Origin: Halobacillus naozhouensis
Lineage (GTDB): Bacteria; Bacillota; Bacilli; Bacillales; Halobacillaceae
DNA: 64,000 nt
NCBI RefSeq assembly: GCF_029714185.1
Contig: NZ_CP121671.1
Span: forward strand, 124,001-188,000
Direction of reading: 5' to 3'
The translations under genes and the position numbers were made by a program. Positions 26,998-37,253 of the stretch are shown one piece after another. Below the pieces are notes generated by a model. It was not told the DNA's origin. It worked only from the letters and a program-made list of their open reading frames with translations, and did not search any database. How positions within the stretch are numbered: position 1 is the first letter of the stretch; every line of letters starts with the position of its first letter.

Positions 26998-27411
26998 ATG
27001 CCAACAATTAACCAATTAGTACGTAAAGGACGCGTAAGCAAAGGTAAGAAGTCTGACTCACCTGCTTTGAACAAAGGCTACAACAGCTATAAGAAGCGTA
27101 TGACCGATCAGTCTTCTCCACAAAAACGTGGTGTGTGCACTCGTGTAGGTACGATGACACCTAAGAAACCGAACTCTGCACTTCGTAAATATGCACGTGT
27201 TCGTCTAACTAACCAGCTAGAGGTTAACGCCTACATTCCTGGTATCGGCCACAACCTGCAAGAGCACAGTGTTGTTCTTATCCGTGGCGGACGTGTTAAG
27301 GACTTACCTGGTGTGCGTTATCACATCGTACGTGGTGCACTAGACACTGCAAGCGTTGATGGTCGTATGCAAGGCCGTTCCAAATATGGTACGAAAAGAC
27401 CTAAAAAATAA
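26998..27411 (+). CDS. rpsL: 30S ribosomal protein S12
   Basis: S12 sits at the decoding centre. The 137 residues start MPTINQLVRKGRVSK behind AAGGGAGG. The two loops where streptomycin-resistance changes occur, TPKKPNSALRK and RGGRVKDLPG, are of wild type. The open frame extends 21 codons upstream, but that part has no ribosome binding site. Confidence 0.98.
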   Translation: MPTINQLVRKGRVSKGKKSDSPALNKGYNSYKKRMTDQSSPQKRGVCTRVGTMTPKKPNSALRKYARVRLTNQLEVNAYIPGIGHNLQEHSVVLIRGGRVKDLPGVRYHIVRGALDTASVDGRMQGRSKYGTKRPKK

Positions 27412-27465
27412 GTAAAACGCACAAACTGTGTCGTTCACTAACTGTATAAGAAAGGAGGGGAACAT

Positions 27466-27936
27466 ATGCCACGTAAAGGTCCAGTAGCTAAACGTGATGT
27501 GTTACCAGATCCAATGTATAACTCTAAGCTAGTAACCCGTTTGATCAACCAAATTATGGTCAATGGTCAGCGCGGTAAGGCTCAGAAGATTCTTTATAAA
27601 TCATTTGAACTTGTTCAAGAACGTAGTGGGAATGAAGCTATGGAAACATTTGAACAAGCTATGAAAAATGTAATGCCAGTACTTGAAGTACGTGCTCGTC
27701 GTGTTGGGGGTTCTAACTACCAAGTACCTGTTGAGGTACGCCCAGAGCGTCGTCAAGCACTAGGGTTACGCTTCATCGTGAACTATGCGCGTCTACGCGG
27801 AGAGAAAACGATGGAAGAGCGCCTAGCTAATGAAATTCTAGATGCTGCTAACAATACCGGTGCTGCAGTTAAGCGCCGCGAAGATATGCACAAAATGGCG
27901 GAAGCAAACAAAGCATTCGCTCACTACCGTTGGTAA
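27466..27936 (+). CDS. rpsG: 30S ribosomal protein S7
   Basis: S7 nucleates assembly of the 30S head and contacts the E-site tRNA. It is 156 residues, beginning MPRKGPVAKRDVLPDP, with the conserved GGSNYQVPVEVRPERR. An AAAGGAGGGG site precedes the ATG. Of expected length and between rpsL and fusA as usual. Confidence 0.98.
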   Translation: MPRKGPVAKRDVLPDPMYNSKLVTRLINQIMVNGQRGKAQKILYKSFELVQERSGNEAMETFEQAMKNVMPVLEVRARRVGGSNYQVPVEVRPERRQALGLRFIVNYARLRGEKTMEERLANEILDAANNTGAAVKRREDMHKMAEANKAFAHYRW

Positions 27937-27978
27937 TCATCTGCGGAATAAATTTTCATTGAGGAAGGAGAAAGAATC

Positions 27979-30057
27979 ATGCCTAGAGAGTTCTCCTTGG
28001 AAAAGACACGTAACATCGGGATTATGGCTCACATTGATGCCGGTAAAACAACGGCTACCGAGCGTATTCTTTTCTATACAGGACGTATCCATAAAATTGG
28101 TGAAACTCACGAAGGGGCTTCACAAATGGACTGGATGGAGCAGGAACAAGAGCGCGGGATCACAATTACCTCCGCAGCAACAACTGCTCAGTGGAAAGAC
28201 CACCGTATTAACATCATCGATACACCGGGGCACGTAGACTTCACAGTTGAAGTTGAACGGTCTCTGCGTGTACTTGATGGATCTGTAGCCGTACTTGATG
28301 CTCAGTCTGGTGTTGAACCACAAACTGAAACAGTATGGCGTCAGGCCACCACATACGGTGTTCCGCGTATTGTATTTGTAAACAAAATGGACAAAATCGG
28401 GGCAGATTTCATTTATTCCCTGGGTACATTGAAAGATCGCCTGGGAGCAAATGCTGCTGCTGTGCAACTTCCAATTGGTGCTGAAGATGATTTCGAAGGA
28501 ATCATCGACTTAGTACACATGGAAGCATACTATTACATGGATGACCTTGGAACGCGTGCGGAAGCTCGCGAAATTCCTGATGAGTACAAAGAACAAGCTG
28601 AAGAGTACCACAGCAAACTAGTTGAATCTGTTGCTGAACTTGATGAAGACTTGATGATGAAGTACTTAGAAGGAGAAGAAATCACTACTGATGAACTTAA
28701 GGCGGCTATCCGTACAGCAACTCTAAGTGTAGATTTCTATCCGGTTTTCTGTGGTTCAGCTTTCAAAAACAAGGGTGTTCAGCTTCTAATTGATGGAGTT
28801 ATTGATTATCTTCCATCACCATTAGATGTACCTCCGATTGAAGGTCACGTACCACAAACGGAAGAACAGGTTGTACGTAAGGCTGACGACAAAGAGCCAT
28901 TCTCTGCATTGGCCTTTAAGGTCGCCACAGACCCTTACGTTGGTAAACTTACATTCTTCCGAGTGTACTCAGGCACCCTTGACTCAGGCTCATATGTTAA
29001 GAACTCTACAAAAGATAAGCGTGAGCGTGTAGGACGTATCCTGCAAATGCACGCAAACTCTCGTGAAGAGATCTCTACTGTATATGCTGGGGATATCGCA
29101 GGTGCGGTAGGACTTAAAGATACTGGTACAGGTGATACAATATGTGATGAAAAGAGTTTAGTAATTCTTGAGTCCATGGAATTCCCTGAGCCGGTTATCG
29201 ATGTTGCGATTGAGCCTAAATCCAAGGCCGACCAAGACAAAATGTCCATAGCACTTGGTAAACTTGCCGAGGAAGATCCAACATTCCGTACTGAAACTAA
29301 CGTGGAGACTGGTCAAACCATTATTGGTGGTATGGGTGAACTTCACCTTGACATCATCGTTGACCGTTTACGTCGTGAGTTTAAGGTTGATGCGAATATT
29401 GGTGCTCCACAGGTTGCTTACCGTGAAACATTCCGTGGAAGCGCGGAAGTTGAAGGTAAGTTCGTACGTCAGTCAGGTGGACGTGGACAGTTCGGTCACG
29501 TTTGGGTTAAATTTGAGCCAAACGAAGAAGGCGCTGGATACGAATTCGTAAACAAAATCGTTGGTGGTGTTGTACCGCGTGAATACATTCCTTCTGTAGA
29601 AGCTGGGATTAGAGATTCTATGGAGAACGGTGTACTTGCCGGTTACCCAATGGTTGACATCAAAGCTACCCTTTATGATGGGTCCTACCATGATGTTGAC
29701 TCCAATGAGATGGCCTTTAAAGTAGCCGCTTCAATGGCACTTAAAGAAGCCAAAAACAAATGTAAACCAGTTCTTCTGGAACCAATGATGAAAGTTGAAA
29801 TCGTTATTCCTGAAGAATACATGGGTGATATCATGGGTGATGTAACTTCCCGTCGCGGACGTGTTGAAGGCATGGAAACCCGCGGTACTGCTCAGGTTGT
29901 TAAATCATTCGTGCCACTATCCGAAATGTTTGGCTATGCAACATCACTTCGTTCAAACACACAAGGGCGTGGAACGTACACTATGCACTTTGATCATTAT
30001 GAAGAAGTTCCGAAGAGTATATCTGAGGAAATCATTAAGAAAAATGCTGGTGAGTAA
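27979..30057 (+). CDS. fusA: Elongation factor G
   Basis: EF-G catalyses translocation and ribosome recycling. The 692-residue GTPase has the P-loop AHIDAGKTT (about 17-25), DTPGHVDF (G3), NKMD (G4), and domains II-V in order. Residue changes known for fusidic acid resistance are not apparent, but I did not check each. ATG follows GAAGGAG. It is 42 bases after rpsG and 128 bases before tuf. Confidence 0.98.
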   Translation: MPREFSLEKTRNIGIMAHIDAGKTTATERILFYTGRIHKIGETHEGASQMDWMEQEQERGITITSAATTAQWKDHRINIIDTPGHVDFTVEVERSLRVLDGSVAVLDAQSGVEPQTETVWRQATTYGVPRIVFVNKMDKIGADFIYSLGTLKDRLGANAAAVQLPIGAEDDFEGIIDLVHMEAYYYMDDLGTRAEAREIPDEYKEQAEEYHSKLVESVAELDEDLMMKYLEGEEITTDELKAAIRTATLSVDFYPVFCGSAFKNKGVQLLIDGVIDYLPSPLDVPPIEGHVPQTEEQVVRKADDKEPFSALAFKVATDPYVGKLTFFRVYSGTLDSGSYVKNSTKDKRERVGRILQMHANSREEISTVYAGDIAGAVGLKDTGTGDTICDEKSLVILESMEFPEPVIDVAIEPKSKADQDKMSIALGKLAEEDPTFRTETNVETGQTIIGGMGELHLDIIVDRLRREFKVDANIGAPQVAYRETFRGSAEVEGKFVRQSGGRGQFGHVWVKFEPNEEGAGYEFVNKIVGGVVPREYIPSVEAGIRDSMENGVLAGYPMVDIKATLYDGSYHDVDSNEMAFKVAASMALKEAKNKCKPVLLEPMMKVEIVIPEEYMGDIMGDVTSRRGRVEGMETRGTAQVVKSFVPLSEMFGYATSLRSNTQGRGTYTMHFDHYEEVPKSISEEIIKKNAGE

Positions 30058-30095
30058 TTGATTTTTTTTCTAAGTTGAAGTATAACTTGTAATGT

Positions 30096-30127
30096 AAGCA
30101 TAGGAAGATAAATTCTTCCTATTGCTT
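30096..30127 (+). promoter_or_regulatory. Hairpin in the fusA-tuf intergenic region
   Basis: AAGCATAGGAAGA and TCTTCCTATTGCTT pair along about 13 bases with one bulged base and a 5-base loop. There is no T run after it. It may be a processing or stability element for the tuf mRNA. Confidence 0.5.
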
Positions 30128-30185
30128 CATCATAAAAATAATTTCAAAAATAACTAAGTTATTTATTTAAAGGAGGAAATATACA

Positions 30186-31376
<1,191 letters not shown>

Positions 31377-31390
31377 TAAATGACTACTTA

Positions 31391-31426
31391 ACCAGGTAAC
31401 GGCCTTTGGTCGTTACCTGGTTTTTT
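31391..31426 (+). terminator. Intrinsic terminator after tuf
   Basis: ACCAGGTAACG / CGTTACCTGGT form an 11-base-pair stem with a 9-base loop, followed by six T. It closes the str cluster before the S10 promoters. Confidence 0.95.
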
Positions 31427-31512
31427 GGTTTTATATTCCTGTTCAAAACTATTAGATAAAAGTTTGCCTCATTATAAAAAAGTACTATAGTTATTTCTAT
31501 TTAAACAGTGGG

Positions 31513-31541
31513 TTGAATTATGAATGGAATGTATGTATAAT
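31513..31541 (+). promoter_or_regulatory. First SigA promoter of the S10 operon
   Basis: TTGAAT (31513-31518) and TATAAT (31536-31541) with a 17-base spacer. Confidence 0.75.
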
Positions 31542-31581
31542 ATCTTGAGGTGCTTATCATAACTTTTTTATGAAAACACTC

Positions 31582-31610
31582 TTGCATTGACCGCGTTTCT
31601 TCTATATAAT
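31582..31610 (+). promoter_or_regulatory. Second SigA promoter of the S10 operon
   Basis: TTGCAT (31582-31587) and TATAAT (31605-31610) with a 17-base spacer, 137 bases before rpsJ. Confidence 0.7.
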
Positions 31611-31746
31611 GAATAATGTTGGTCATAAAAGGCGATGAAGCGAAAGGTTGTTGATACACCCGGCCCCTTTGCCATGGCGGGTAACATCAAGGAATTTTCG
31701 CGGAGAATGTCTATTTTAAAAAATGGGCGAAGAAGGAGGGAAAATA
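31611..31746 (+). promoter_or_regulatory. S10 operon leader
   Basis: The untranslated leader before rpsJ contains ACCCGGCCCC...CCATGGCGGGT (about 31660-31682), where ACCCG and CGGGT can pair around a GC-rich loop, and ends in AAGAAGGAGGG. I recall a similar block upstream of rpsJ in other Bacillaceae, consistent with a conserved S10 leader, but its ligand is not readable. Together with the two promoters it fills the 370-base gap between tuf and rpsJ. Confidence 0.55.
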
Positions 31747-32055
31747 ATGGCAAAAGAAAAAATTCGTATTCGTTTAAAAGCGTATGATCACCGTGTGCTT
31801 GATCAATCCGCTGAGAAAATCGTAGATACTGCGAAGCGCTCTGGAGCAAATGTTTCAGGTCCAATCCCGCTTCCAACAGAAAAATCTATCTATACTGTAC
31901 TTCGTGCGACTCACAAGTATAAAGATGCTCGTGAACAGTTCGAAATGCGTACACACAAACGTCTAATCGACATTGTTAATCCGACACCGCAAACAGTAGA
32001 TTCGCTAATGCGTCTTGATCTGCCTTCAGGTGTGGATATTGAAATTAAACTATAA
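31747..32055 (+). CDS. rpsJ: 30S ribosomal protein S10
   Basis: S10 (NusE) is a head protein of the 30S subunit and partner of NusB/NusG in antitermination. It is 102 residues beginning MAKEKIRIRLKAYDHRVLDQ, with the conserved GPIPLPTEKSIYTVLRA. ATG 31747 follows AAGGAGGG. It is first in the S10-spc-alpha cluster. Confidence 0.98.
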   Translation: MAKEKIRIRLKAYDHRVLDQSAEKIVDTAKRSGANVSGPIPLPTEKSIYTVLRATHKYKDAREQFEMRTHKRLIDIVNPTPQTVDSLMRLDLPSGVDIEIKL

Positions 32056-32088
32056 ATAAAAAACAAGTAACAATAGGAGGTGGAACGG

Positions 32089-32724
32089 ATGACGAAAGGA
32101 ATCTTAGGACGCAAGATCGGCATGACTCAAATCTTTTCAGAAGGCGGAGAGTTGATTCCAGTAACAGTTGTACAGGCTGAGCCAAACGTTGTTCTTCAGA
32201 AGAAGACAATTGAAAATGATGGCTATGAAGCGTTGCAGCTAGGTTTCGCTGATCAAAAGTCAAACCGTTTGAAGAAAGCTGACCAAGGTCACGCTGAAAA
32301 AGCAAACTCAACACCTAAGCGCTACATTCGTGAATTCCGTAATTCTAACCTTGATGACTACGAACTTGGTCAAGAGGTTAAAGTTGATATTTTCGAATCA
32401 GGAGAAGTAATCGATGTAACAGGAACTTCTAAAGGGAAAGGGTTCCAAGGCGCGATCAAGCGTCATAACCAATCCCGCGGCCCAATGAGCCACGGTTCCC
32501 GTTTTCACCGTCGTTCTGGTTCAATGGGGCAAGGTGCTGACCCATCTAAAGTCTTCAAAGGTAGAGGCATTGCAGGACAAATGGGTGGAGATACAGTAAC
32601 TCTTCAAAACCTTGAAGTAGTGAAAGTGGACGCTGAGCGTAATCTGCTACTTATTAAAGGGAATGTTCCTGGACCGAAAAAATCTTACGTCAAAGTTACA
32701 AGTGCAGTAAAGGCTAGCAAATAA
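32089..32724 (+). CDS. rplC: 50S ribosomal protein L3
   Basis: L3 is an early assembly protein whose long loop reaches the peptidyl transferase centre. The protein is 211 residues from ATG 32089 (MTKGILGRKIGMTQIFSEGG), behind AGGAGGTGG. The loop segment MSHGSRFHRRSGSMGQ is present. A GTG three codons upstream overlaps the ribosome binding site and was rejected. Confidence 0.97.
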   Translation: MTKGILGRKIGMTQIFSEGGELIPVTVVQAEPNVVLQKKTIENDGYEALQLGFADQKSNRLKKADQGHAEKANSTPKRYIREFRNSNLDDYELGQEVKVDIFESGEVIDVTGTSKGKGFQGAIKRHNQSRGPMSHGSRFHRRSGSMGQGADPSKVFKGRGIAGQMGGDTVTLQNLEVVKVDAERNLLLIKGNVPGPKKSYVKVTSAVKASK

Positions 32725-32746
32725 TTAAAGGAAGGGAGGATATGTC

Positions 32747-33370
32747 ATGCCTAAAGTAGCACTATTAAGCCAAAGCGGCTCTCAAGTTGGAGATATCGAA
32801 CTTAGTGATGCTGTTTTTGGAATTGAACCTAACACTCATGTTTTACATGAAGCTGTTGTGTCACAGCGCGCTTCTTTGCGTCAGGGGACACATAAAGTTA
32901 AAAACCGTTCTGAAGTTAGTGGCGGCGGTCGTAAACCATGGCGCCAAAAAGGTACCGGACGTGCGCGTCAAGGGTCAACTCGTTCACCACAGTGGGTAGG
33001 CGGCGGAACTGTATTTGGTCCGACTCCACGTAGCTATAGCTACAAAATGCCAAGAAAAATGCGTCGTTTAGCATTGAAGTCTGCTTATTCTTCTAAAGTA
33101 CAAGAAAATAATATTGTTGTACTTGAAGACCTTTCTTTTGATGCGCCTAAAACGAAAGAAGTAGTCAACATGCTTAAAGCGTTGGACGTTAATGAAAAGG
33201 CATTGATTGTTACAGCTGACCTAAATGAAAATGCTGTTCTATCATCTAATAATCTTCCTGCAGTGAAGACATTAACGTTTGATGAAGTAAGTGTGTTAGA
33301 TTTACTAACGCATGACAAGCTTATCCTAACGAAGGAAGCAGCTGAAAAAGCAGGGGAGGTGCTCTCATAA
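32747..33370 (+). CDS. rplD: 50S ribosomal protein L4
   Basis: L4 lines the exit tunnel with its extended loop (WRQKGTGRARQGSTRSPQWV). The 207 residues match the usual Bacillus length. It is preceded by AGGGAGG. Its stop overlaps the rplW start by one base. In E. coli L4 represses the S10 operon; whether this occurs here cannot be told. Confidence 0.97.
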   Translation: MPKVALLSQSGSQVGDIELSDAVFGIEPNTHVLHEAVVSQRASLRQGTHKVKNRSEVSGGGRKPWRQKGTGRARQGSTRSPQWVGGGTVFGPTPRSYSYKMPRKMRRLALKSAYSSKVQENNIVVLEDLSFDAPKTKEVVNMLKALDVNEKALIVTADLNENAVLSSNNLPAVKTLTFDEVSVLDLLTHDKLILTKEAAEKAGEVLS

Positions 33371-33657
33371 TGAAAGAACCACGCGATATCGTAAAACGCC
33401 CTGTCATTACTGAACATTCTGCTGACCTTATGGGAGAAAAGAAGTACACGTTTGAAGTGAGCACGAAAGCAAACAAAACGGAAATCAAGACAGCTGTTGA
33501 AGAGATTTTCGGAGTTAAGGTTGCTCGTGTAAACACTGCGAACCTTAAAGGTAAATTCAAGCGTATGGGTCGTTACGGTGGATACCGTTCTGATCGTAAG
33601 AAAGCAGTTGTTACACTAACTGAAGACAGTGAAGAACTCGAATTCTTTGAAGTATAA
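33370..33657 (+). CDS. rplW: 50S ribosomal protein L23
   Basis: L23 lies at the tunnel exit and docks SRP, trigger factor and SecYEG. It is 95 residues starting MKEPRDIVKRPVITEHS. The ATG overlaps the last base of the rplD stop, so translation is probably coupled; an AGGGGAGG site lies inside rplD. Confidence 0.97.
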   Translation: MKEPRDIVKRPVITEHSADLMGEKKYTFEVSTKANKTEIKTAVEEIFGVKVARVNTANLKGKFKRMGRYGGYRSDRKKAVVTLTEDSEELEFFEV

Positions 33658-33691
33658 ACTATAAATTCACTAAGTGAAGGAGGGAAATAAG

Positions 33692-34525
33692 ATGGCGATT
33701 AAAAAGTTCCGACCAATTACTAACGGTCGTCGACACATGTCAGTATCAGATTTCGCTGAAATCACAACTGACAAACCTGAACGCTCCCTATTGACACCAT
33801 TGCACAAACGCGGTGGCCGTAATAACCAGGGCAGGCTGACAGTTCGTCATCAAGGCGGAGGTCACAAGCGTCATTACCGTATCATCGACTTTAAGCGTGA
33901 CAAAGATGGAATACCTGGACGCGTTGCTACGGTCGAATACGATCCAAACCGTTCCGCTAACATTGCATTAATTAACTACGTTGATGGAGAAAAACGCTAC
34001 ATTCTAGCTCCTAAAGGAATAAAAGTAGGTCAAGAAATCATTTCTGGTGAAGGTGCTGATATCAAAGCAGGTAATGCACTTCGTCTTAAAGATATTCCGG
34101 TAGGTACAGTGGTGCACAACGTAGAACTTAAACCGGGACGCGGGGGACAGCTTGTTCGCTCTGCAGGTGCTTCAGCACAAATCCTTGGTCGTGAAGAAAA
34201 ATATACACTTGTACGTTTGGCTTCAGGTGAAGTTCGTCTAGTACTAAGCACTTGTCGTGCAACCATCGGTCAAGTTGGAAACCTTGAGCATGAACTAATC
34301 AGCGTTGGTAAAGCTGGACGTTCCCGCTGGAAAGGCAAGCGCCCAACTGTACGTGGTTCTGTTATGAACCCTAGTGATCACCCTCACGGTGGTGGTGAAG
34401 GACGCGCGCCTATCGGAAGACCATCTCCAGTGTCTCCATGGGGTCAGCCAACTCTTGGTTACAAGACACGTAAGCGTAACAAGCCATCAGATAAATATAT
34501 CGTTCGTAGAAGAGGTAAAAAATAA
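33692..34525 (+). CDS. rplB: 50S ribosomal protein L2
   Basis: L2 is required for subunit joining and peptidyl transfer. The 277-residue protein starts at ATG 33692 (MAIKKFRPITNGRRHMSVSD) behind GGAGGG. The functionally critical loop with the conserved histidine, NPSDHPHGGGEGR, is present near residue 229. The in-frame GTG at 33674 is only leader. Confidence 0.98.
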   Translation: MAIKKFRPITNGRRHMSVSDFAEITTDKPERSLLTPLHKRGGRNNQGRLTVRHQGGGHKRHYRIIDFKRDKDGIPGRVATVEYDPNRSANIALINYVDGEKRYILAPKGIKVGQEIISGEGADIKAGNALRLKDIPVGTVVHNVELKPGRGGQLVRSAGASAQILGREEKYTLVRLASGEVRLVLSTCRATIGQVGNLEHELISVGKAGRSRWKGKRPTVRGSVMNPSDHPHGGGEGRAPIGRPSPVSPWGQPTLGYKTRKRNKPSDKYIVRRRGKK

Positions 34526-34583
34526 ACGGGGTTGAACGACGGGCGATAACACCCGTCTCTCAATCACGAAGGGAGGTTTATGC

Positions 34584-34862
34584 ATGGGCCGCAGCCTAAA
34601 AAAGGGACCTTTTGTAGATGATCATTTAATGAAAAAAGTTGAGAAGTTGAACGAAGATAGCAAACACCAGGTGGTGAAGACGTGGTCACGTCGTTCTACA
34701 ATCTTCCCAAACTTTGTTGGACACACAATTGCAGTTTATGACGGACGCAAACACGTACCAGTTTACGTGACGGAAGACATGGTTGGTCATAAGCTTGGTG
34801 AATTCGCGCCTTCCCGTACGTTTAAGGGACATTCAGGCGACGATAAGAAAACAAAACGCTAA
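34584..34862 (+). CDS. rpsS: 30S ribosomal protein S19
   Basis: S19 is a head protein next to S13 at the subunit bridge. It is 92 residues, MGRSLKKGPFVDDHLMKKVE, with a basic C-terminus (GDDKKTKR). It has a GGGAGG site and lies 58 bases after rplB. Confidence 0.98.
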   Translation: MGRSLKKGPFVDDHLMKKVEKLNEDSKHQVVKTWSRRSTIFPNFVGHTIAVYDGRKHVPVYVTEDMVGHKLGEFAPSRTFKGHSGDDKKTKR

Positions 34863-34883
34863 TGGAGAGAGGAGGCTACTCTA

Positions 34884-35225
34884 ATGCAAGCTAAAGCAGT
34901 TGCTAAAACCGTTCGTATTGCTCCTCGTAAAGCTCGTTTAGTTATCGATTTGATTCGAGGAAAAAACGTAGGTGAAGCGATCGCAACATTACGTCTAACA
35001 CAGCGTGGTGCGTCTCCAGTTGTGGAGAAAGTACTTAAGTCTGCGATTGCAAATGCTGAACACAATTATGAAATGGACCCGGACAATTTATATGTTTCCG
35101 AAGCGTTTGTAAATGAAGGTGTAACTCTTAAACGTTTCCGCCCTCGTGCGATGGGACGTGCAAGCCAAATCAACAAACGTACCAGCCATATTACAGTGGT
35201 TGTATCAGAAAAGAAGGAGGGATAA
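34884..35225 (+). CDS. rplV: 50S ribosomal protein L22
   Basis: L22 shapes the narrow part of the exit tunnel with a beta hairpin (RFRPRAMGRASQINKRTSHI), the place where macrolide-resistance changes arise. The 113-residue sequence appears of wild type there. It begins MQAKAVAKTVRIAPRKARLV behind GAGAGGAGG. Confidence 0.97.
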   Translation: MQAKAVAKTVRIAPRKARLVIDLIRGKNVGEAIATLRLTQRGASPVVEKVLKSAIANAEHNYEMDPDNLYVSEAFVNEGVTLKRFRPRAMGRASQINKRTSHITVVVSEKKEG

Positions 35226-35228
35226 TCA

Positions 35229-35870
35229 GTGGGCCAAAAAGTTAATCCGGTAGGTCTTCGTATTGGCGTTATCCGTGACTGGGAGTCTAAGTGGTACGCT
35301 GGCAAAGACTATGCTGACTTGTTGCATGAAGATATTAAAGTTCGTGAATATATTGAACAACGTCTCAAAGATGCTGCCGTATCTACAATTGAAATTGAAC
35401 GTGCAGCGAATCGTGTAAACATTACCATTCATACTGGTAAGCCAGGTATGGTTATCGGTAAAGGCGGTTCTGAAGTTGAAGCACTTCGTAAATCGCTAAA
35501 TAACCTTACTGGTAAACGTGTTCACATCAATATTATTGAGGTGAAGAAACCTGATTTAAATGCTACTCTTGTAGCTGACAACATTGCACGTCAACTGGAA
35601 AACCGTGTATCTTTCCGTCGTGCTCAAAAACAAACAATCCAACGCGCTATGCGTGCAGGAGCTAAAGGTATTCGTACACAAGTATCTGGCCGCCTAGGCG
35701 GTGCGGATATCGCTCGTGCTGAATATTACAGTGAAGGAACAGTACCACTTCACACACTTCGTGCAGATATCGATTATGGAACTGCTGAAGCTGACACCAC
35801 ATACGGTAAACTTGGTGTTAAAGTGTGGATCTATCGTGGAGAAATCCTTCCAACTAAAAACAACAACTAA
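35229..35870 (+). CDS. rpsC: 30S ribosomal protein S3
   Basis: S3 forms part of the mRNA entry channel. It is 213 residues from GTG 35229 (MGQKVNPVGLRIGVIRDWES), 3 bases after rplV, using an AAGGAGGG site within the rplV end. The KH domain with GKPGMVIGKGGSEVEALR is present. Confidence 0.97.
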   Translation: MGQKVNPVGLRIGVIRDWESKWYAGKDYADLLHEDIKVREYIEQRLKDAAVSTIEIERAANRVNITIHTGKPGMVIGKGGSEVEALRKSLNNLTGKRVHINIIEVKKPDLNATLVADNIARQLENRVSFRRAQKQTIQRAMRAGAKGIRTQVSGRLGGADIARAEYYSEGTVPLHTLRADIDYGTAEADTTYGKLGVKVWIYRGEILPTKNNN

Positions 35871-35888
35871 GGAAGGGGGAAAAGCATT

Positions 35889-36323
35889 ATGTTAATGCCT
35901 AAACGTGTTAAATATCGTCGTCAACACCGTGCTAGCTTAAGAGGTCGTGCGAAAGGCGGCACTTCAGTAGATTTCGGTGAATATGGTTTGCAAGCAATCG
36001 ATCCTGCATGGATCACAGCCCGTCAAATCGAGGCAGCGCGTATCGCAATGACTCGTTACATGAAGCGTGGCGGTAAAGTATGGATTAAAATCTTCCCGGA
36101 TAAGCCTTATACTGCTAAACCCCTAGAAGTACGAATGGGTTCCGGTAAAGGTGCTCCAGAAGGCTTCGTAGCTGTAGTTAAGCCAGGGAAAATCTTGTTT
36201 GAAATTGCGGGTGTATCAGAAGAAGTTGCGCGCGAAGCGTTGCGTCTTGCTTCACACAAACTGCCGATCCGCACTAAATTTGTAAAACGTGAAGAAATTG
36301 GTGGTGAAATCAATGAAGGCTAA
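35889..36323 (+). CDS. rplP: 50S ribosomal protein L16
   Basis: L16 helps position A-site tRNA. It is 144 residues, starting MLMPKRVKYRRQHRAS. I chose ATG 35889 because B. subtilis starts likewise (MLLPKR) and GGAAGGGGG is 9 bases upstream; the ATG two codons on is too far. It overlaps rpmC by 11 bases. Confidence 0.97.
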   Translation: MLMPKRVKYRRQHRASLRGRAKGGTSVDFGEYGLQAIDPAWITARQIEAARIAMTRYMKRGGKVWIKIFPDKPYTAKPLEVRMGSGKGAPEGFVAVVKPGKILFEIAGVSEEVAREALRLASHKLPIRTKFVKREEIGGEINEG

Positions 36324-36513
36324 TGAAATCCGTGAATTAACCACTGCCGAAATTGAACAAAAAGTTAAGTCTTTAAAAGAAGAACTTTTTAACCTGCGTT
36401 TCCAGCTGGCAACAGGTCAACTTGAGAACACTGCGCGTATTCGCGAAGTTCGCAAGTCAATCGCGCGAATGAAAACTGTTGCTCGCGAACGTGAGCTAGG
36501 CGTAAATAATTAA
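36313..36513 (+). CDS. rpmC: 50S ribosomal protein L29
   Basis: L29 is a small two-helix protein near the tunnel exit. The 66 residues begin MKANEIRELTTAEIEQKVKS at ATG 36313, inside the end of rplP, a usual coupling. The earlier in-frame GTG codons fall in rplP coding sequence and were not taken. Confidence 0.96.
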   Translation: MKANEIRELTTAEIEQKVKSLKEELFNLRFQLATGQLENTARIREVRKSIARMKTVARERELGVNN

Positions 36514-36537
36514 TAAATGAGAGGAGGTCACCCTCAC

Positions 36538-36801
36538 ATGAGTGAACGTAACAATCGTAAAGTTTACACTGGACGTGTAGTATCAGACAAAATGGATAAA
36601 ACCATTACTGTTCTAGTTGAGACATATAAGTTCCACAAACTTTATGGCAAACGCGTAAAGTATTCTAAAAAATTCAAGACTCATGACGAAAACAATCAAG
36701 CTAAAAACGGTGACGTTGTACGCATTATGGAAACACGACCGCTATCAGCGACAAAGCGTTTCCGTCTTGTAGAAGTCGTAGAAGAGTCTGTTATTATCTA
36801 A
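36538..36801 (+). CDS. rpsQ: 30S ribosomal protein S17
   Basis: S17 is a primary 16S-binding protein with an OB fold. It is 87 residues from ATG 36538 (MSERNNRKVYTGRVVSDKMD) behind GAGGAGG. The in-frame ATG at 36517 would precede the ribosome binding site and is not the start. Confidence 0.97.
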   Translation: MSERNNRKVYTGRVVSDKMDKTITVLVETYKFHKLYGKRVKYSKKFKTHDENNQAKNGDVVRIMETRPLSATKRFRLVEVVEESVII

Positions 36802-36842
36802 TATAGTTCGCTCGGAAGGATTCCGAAGGGAGGTTACAGTGT

Positions 36843-37211
36843 ATGATTCAACAGGAGACTCGTTTGAAAGTAGCCGACAACTCTGGTGCTCGTGAAATCC
36901 AGACGATTAAAGTATTGGGTGGATCAGGGCGTAAGACTGCTAACATCGGTGATATTATTACCGCTACTGTGAAACAGGCAACACCAGGAGGCGTTGTTAA
37001 AAAAGGTGAAGTTGTAAAAGCCGTTATTGTGCGTTCAAAGAGCGGAATGCGCCGTAAAGATGGTTCTTACATTCGTTTCGATGAAAACGCAGCAGTAATC
37101 GTACGTGATGATAAAGGACCACGCGGAACACGTATCTTTGGTCCAGTAGCTCGTGAACTTCGTGACGCAAAATTCATGAAGATCGTATCATTAGCTCCAG
37201 AAGTATTGTAA
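36843..37211 (+). CDS. rplN: 50S ribosomal protein L14
   Basis: L14 lies at the subunit interface and binds the silencing factor RsfS. It is 122 residues, MIQQETRLKVADNSGAREIQ, fully typical. A GGGAGG site precedes it. First gene of the spc part of the cluster. Confidence 0.98.
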   Translation: MIQQETRLKVADNSGAREIQTIKVLGGSGRKTANIGDIITATVKQATPGGVVKKGEVVKAVIVRSKSGMRRKDGSYIRFDENAAVIVRDDKGPRGTRIFGPVARELRDAKFMKIVSLAPEVL

Positions 37212-37253
37212 AAACTCTGATTTGAAATGCCTTGTTAAGGAGGTGCGCGAAGC